Shown piece by piece: positions 15,468 through 17,786 of a DNA stretch of 17,786 nucleotides; positions within the stretch are counted from its first letter, which is position 1, and each line of letters opens with the position of its first letter. Below the pieces are notes generated by a model that was not told the origin of the DNA, did not search any database, and saw only the letters and a list, made by a program, of their open reading frames with translations. The DNA is from Saprospiraceae bacterium (GTDB taxonomy: Bacteria; Bacteroidota; Bacteroidia; Chitinophagales; Saprospiraceae), in NCBI GenBank assembly GCA_016719855.1, contig JADJYH010000064.1, positions 1 to 17,786 on the forward strand. Reading direction: 5' to 3'. A program made the position numbers and the translations under genes.

Positions 15468-15642
15468 CTGTTGATTACCCATAGAATAAGCCATTAGACT
15501 ACAGACCTCGGAGAGGTCGCATGTTGGGTCAACATGCGACCTCTCCGAGGTCGAGATTGCATTTTGGTGCCGGTTTCTACCAACATGCGACCTCTCCGAG
15601 GTCAGAAGTCCGGTCCCACTCATTCTGTGGGTAATCAACAGA
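15468..15642. mobile_element. 175-bp MITE-like element with 20-bp terminal inverted repeats
   Basis: CTGTTGATTACCCATAGAAT (15468-15487) is mirrored by ATTCTGTGGGTAATCAACAG (15623-15642), 19 of 20. CATTAACGCTG occurs directly at 15460-15470 and 15645-15655. The left copy runs to the element edge, overlapping its first three bases, while the right copy lies 2 bases outside, so a target duplication is likely but not clean. Inside are three copies of a 23-bp palindromic unit. There is no coding capacity. Confidence 0.6.
15504..15603. repeat. Three copies of a 23-bp unit, two in a near-perfect cruciform
   Basis: The arm at 15504-15526 (starting GACCTCGGAGAGGTCG) is perfectly complementary to 15530-15552 with a 3-nt loop, and a third identical copy in the second orientation is at 15581-15603. 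The unit itself contains GACCTCGG/CCGAGGTC and GAGAGGTC-type partial symmetry. Three copies without regular spacers do not make a CRISPR array. Confidence 0.9.
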
Positions 15643-15657
15643 GTCATTAACGCTGAT

Positions 15658-15708
15658 AAAAAGGAAGGGCCGACACTGCCAAGTCAGTGGAGTACCCTTC
15701 CTTTTTTT
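15658..15708 (+). terminator. Strong Rho-independent terminator
   Basis: AAAAAGGAAGGG (15658-15669) pairs with CCCTTCC plus a run of seven T (15695-15708), with an inner CACTG/CAGTG stem between. It ends transcription from the lipoprotein gene at 14619, downstream of the inserted MITE-like element. The following stretch to 15884 shows no gene or promoter I can support. Confidence 0.85.
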
Positions 15709-15884
15709 CAGTTTGTTTATTTTCTAAAATTGGCAATTTCTGTTTATACTCGCGGCATTTTCCCTTATTTCCCCCAATCAAAAACTGGTTATATCCAAAA
15801 TTCCGACTTTTTCGCACCTAAGCCAACCCTGCAAATACCAGCTTCTCAGCTTGCAAATATTGTTTCACCAACCAAATATGCATT

Positions 15885-16829
15885 ATGAAAGAGTATTAAC
15901 GTCGGAATTATTTTAGGTGCTGGCCATTCTGGTTGGCATTGGCGCTGCCACCTATTCATTTTGGAGGTATCCCCAGCTATGAAGTAGTGGCACCAGACTT
16001 TAAAGGTAGAGGCGGACAGCGTCATGGTCGCCGAAGGCAAGCGACTCGCTACCATGGTTTTGCAGCCAATGCCACATGGCTGGAAACGGCCAACTGGAAG
16101 GCAAGTACATGCAAGACCTGCCCGCCATGTTTGGCAAGGCTTGGACGGCCAACATCACCAAGCATCCACAGTCGGCGCGGGGCGCTACTCTGATGGCGAA
16201 CTGGCCTACCTATTGCGCACGGGCATCAAGCGTGATGGTGGCTATGCTCCACCCTGGATGCCCAAGTTCCCCTCTCTTTCCGACCAAGACTTTTGCATAG
16301 CGTCATTGCTTACCTGCGCTCCGATGCGCCAGAACTGGCCCCTCCGATGTGGCCCAACCCGCTTCGCAGCCTTCTTTTCTGACGAAATTCTTGTGCCGAG
16401 TGGCTTTCAAACCGCTGCCGTACCCCACGCAACCCATTGCCGCCGCCCATCACGGACAAAGTGGGCCACGGCAAATACCTCGTTACGGGCAAAGTGGAAT
16501 GCTTCTCCTGCCACAGCCCCAGCTTTGAAAATACCAATATCATGGAGCCAGAAGACGCCGGCTTTTTCAGTGGCGGAAACGCTATGCCAGACATGGAGGG
16601 CAATATCATCGTGACCCGCAACCTGACGCCCGACAAGGAAACCGGCATCGGCAACTGGACACAGGAGGAGTTCATCAAAACCGTGAAACATGGTCAGCGC
16701 CCCAATGGACAGATCGTGCGCTACCCGATGGTGCTTGCCTGGCGCTCACCGACGAGGAGGCATCGGCGATTTATGCTTATTTGAGAACCATCCCAGCGAT
16801 TCGGAACGACGTGGACAAGGGGGGAATAA
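15885..16829 (+). CDS. Two-haem cytochrome c
   Basis: ATG at 15885 opens an N-terminal membrane segment (frames joined: VGIILG, VLAILVGIGAATYSF). After PDFKVEADSVMVAEGKRLAT comes the first haem site CSQCH (16061-16075) with MAGNGQLEGKYMQDLP, then YSDGELAYLLRTGIKRDGGY, APPWMPKFPSLSDQDLH and VIAYLRSDAPELAP. The second haem domain has PPITDKVGHGKYLVTGKVE, CFSCH (16500-16514), MPDMEGNIIVTRNLTPDKET, GIGNWTQEEFIKTV, LTDEEASAIYAYL and an end at about 16829 if one G in the run at 16819-16824 is extra. Frameshifts lie near 15893, 15925, 15975, 16060, 16180, 16300 and 16740. About 314 residues. It is probably a membrane-tethered periplasmic electron carrier and shares the NLTPD...GIGNW module with the cytochrome at 10341. 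Confidence 0.85.
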
Positions 16830-16834
16830 AATTC

Positions 16835-16876
16835 AAAAACGACAGCGTGGCAACTTGCACCGCTGTCGTTTTTTTA
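16835..16876. terminator. Bidirectional terminator between convergent genes
   Basis: AAAAACGACAGCG (16835-16847) pairs with CGCTGTCG and seven T (16861-16875). With A-run on the left and T-run on the right it can end transcription both from the cytochrome on the plus strand and from the thioredoxin-like gene on the minus strand, whose last codons touch it. Confidence 0.88.
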
Positions 16877-17378
16877 GTTACTTCTTCTGATAACTCGCTG
16901 GGTTCAGTGCCGTAGGCGTCCACGCTTTTGATCATCCCTTCCACTTTCTTGCGGGCGCTTCGCCGCTTTCCAGCAGGCCGGTGTCCTGCGTGTGGAGTCG
17001 TTGCCCTTGCCCGTCCAGCACGATGAGCACTGGAAAACCGAAACTGCGCAAAGCCGTACTGCTCAAACAAGGCATCGTTGCGGTTTTCGGGCTATAATTG
17101 AGGTGGTAAAGGACGTAGTTATCGTCCAGCAGCTTTTTTTTTCAGTTCGGCGTCTTTTTCGATGAAATCGTGGAACTTGTAGCACCAACCGCACCAATTG
17201 CCGCCGCCCTGCACCAGCACGTGCTTGCCCTCGCTGGCGGCTTTTGGATGGCTTGCGCAATGTCTTCCGTAGCATTGGCTTCAGGATGATAGAGGTTGCC
17301 ATAGGCTTTTGAGCCAGCAAACTGTTGGATGCGATGGCGAACAGGGTGAGGATAAAAGAGGTTTCGGATGGATTTCAT
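16874..17378 (-). CDS. Exported thioredoxin-fold protein with CxxC
   Basis: The minus strand from ATG 17378 reads MKSIRNL, and after one frameshift (T-run near 17355) FILTLFAIASNSLLAQ, a signal peptide ending AxxA-like before QKP. Joined frames give ANATEDIAQAIQKA, HVLVQGGGNWCGWCYKFHDF with the redox pair Cys-Gly-Trp-Cys, IEKDAELKKKLLDDNYVLYH, FEQYGFAQFRFPVLIVLDGQ with the cis-Pro region, LHTQDTGLLESGEA, and KKVEGMIKSVDAYGTEPSEL. The end lies within the A-run of the terminator (TAA at 16874-16876 if one shift is allowed). About 165 residues. Family members are periplasmic disulfide reductases or small stress-related thioredoxins. It lies downstream of the DUF2267 gene in the same direction, 87 bp apart. 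Confidence 0.82.
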
Positions 17379-17391
17379 GGTCGGATGATTT

Positions 17392-17448
17392 GGTGAAATG
17401 ATGGGTAAAAGTAGTCATTGCACCACTTAAAAACCCATACATTTCACC
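17392..17448. repeat. Inverted repeat upstream of the thioredoxin-like gene
   Basis: GGTGAAATGATGGGT (17392-17406 region) is mirrored by ACCCATACATTTCACC (17433-17448) with one extra base. It lies between the DUF2267 stop and the thioredoxin start, 13 bases before the latter, so it could end the first transcript or regulate the second. GGTGAAATG also occurs just after two other stop codons. Confidence 0.55.
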
Positions 17449-17465
17449 ACCTCATGTTGATCCAA

Positions 17466-17786
17466 TTATGCCATTGCCATCACCGATTTGAGTTCCTGTG
17501 GCAGCACGGCGATGATGTCGTGGATTTCGCCTTCCGAAACATGGTTTTTGATGACCCGGAAGACAGCCTGAATGGCTTCCTTCACTTCGTAGTCGGTCAC
17601 GAAATCGTAGTTGTTGTCAATGCCGTCGGACTCCCTCACCGCTTCGATGAAGTCGTTCAAGTGCCGCATGCGCTTGCCTTCGTTGTTGATTTTCCAGCCG
17701 TCCACGTAAATGGCCTTGATGAGCATGGGCAATTGGGAAATCAACTGGAGCAGATTCCACCGGCGTAACCAGGTTCCGAAAAGCAT
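17466..17786 (-). CDS. DUF2267 protein, N-terminus outside the window
   Basis: The minus-strand sequence entering at 17786 reads FRNLVTPVESAQLISQLP when one base is removed near 17755, then MLIKAIYVDGWKI, the hallmark of DUF2267 (AAQLPML...IYY-GW). The second half-repeat follows: RHLNDFIEAVRE, DYEVKEAIQAVFRVIKNHVS, EGEIHDIIAVLPQELKSVM, ending at 17466. The ATG at the window edge is an artefact of the shifted frame, so the gene begins beyond the window. Function in this family is unknown; members are small cytoplasmic helical proteins often found near stress genes. Confidence 0.85.
   Translation of the reverse strand: MLFGTWLRRWNLLQLISQLPMLIKAIYVDGWKINNEGKRMRHLNDFIEAVRESDGIDNNYDFVTDYEVKEAIQAVFRVIKNHVSEGEIHDIIAVLPQELKSVMAMA

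Noticed and set aside
15504..15603. Possible CRISPR array from three 23-bp repeats
   Set aside because: Only three copies, one inverted, spacings of 3 and 28 bases, and no cas genes.
1..17786. Interpreting the region as a block of true pseudogenes
   Set aside because: Frameshifts are mostly single-base, often at homopolymers, and leave conserved motifs on both sides with no accumulated stops or substitutions; sequencing error is more likely, although not proven.
1..17786. tRNA, rRNA or riboswitch
   Set aside because: No cloverleaf, rRNA motif or recognised riboswitch core was seen on either strand.

Overview
The window looks like a chromosomal piece of a Bacteroidota bacterium, probably close to Saprospiria (an inference, not a database result). 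The reasons are a C-terminal type IX secretion sorting domain, several lipoproteins whose lipobox Cys is followed by Lys/Asp-rich residues (the Bacteroidota surface-export signal), TAnnTTTG-type -7 boxes, a TPR-sensor LytS-like kinase paired with a LytTR regulator, and dense intergenic palindromes and ATATTGGG-type octamer repeats.

Most genes are broken by single-base frameshifts, often at homopolymers, yet the broken parts join into ordinary full-length proteins. I therefore read most of them as consensus sequence errors rather than real pseudogenes, and I give the rejoined gene spans.

Layout: 1-674 is the end of a T9SS cargo protein. 985-1421 is a small lipoprotein with a terminator. 1524-2679 is an overlapping pair, a Vat/CatB-type hexapeptide acetyltransferase and a RibD-C/dihydrofolate-reductase-like protein. 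2721-3474 is an unassigned lipoprotein. 3551-5546 is an AT-rich, frameshift-free block on the minus strand with a type II restriction-modification pair (PD-(D/E)xK-like nuclease, then a phage-Dam-like adenine methyltransferase). It is bounded by a 15-bp inverted repeat and a long stem-loop in the arrangement expected of an integron gene cassette. 5837-8503 is a TPR sensor histidine kinase and LytTR response regulator. 8537-8910 is a nested inverted repeat holding a 206-bp MITE-like element with a 7-bp target duplication. 9124-12261 carries a SnoaL-like protein, a lipocalin-like lipoprotein, a lipoprotein cytochrome c and a helical exported protein of unknown function, separated by octamer repeats. 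12290-12439 holds REP-like palindromes. 12493-14267 is a cupin followed by an FAD monooxygenase, the latter carrying a 32-bp perfect palindrome. 14619-15407 is a His-rich lipoprotein resembling DUF5602/TTHB210. 15468-15642 is a second MITE-like element, followed by a strong terminator. 15885-16829 is a two-haem cytochrome c. The minus strand then carries a thioredoxin-like exported protein and the end of a DUF2267 protein.

The best candidate for something unusual is the restriction-modification block as an integron-type cassette. The genes around it look like ordinary Bacteroidota envelope, redox and signalling genes, interrupted by small non-autonomous repeats of at least four families.
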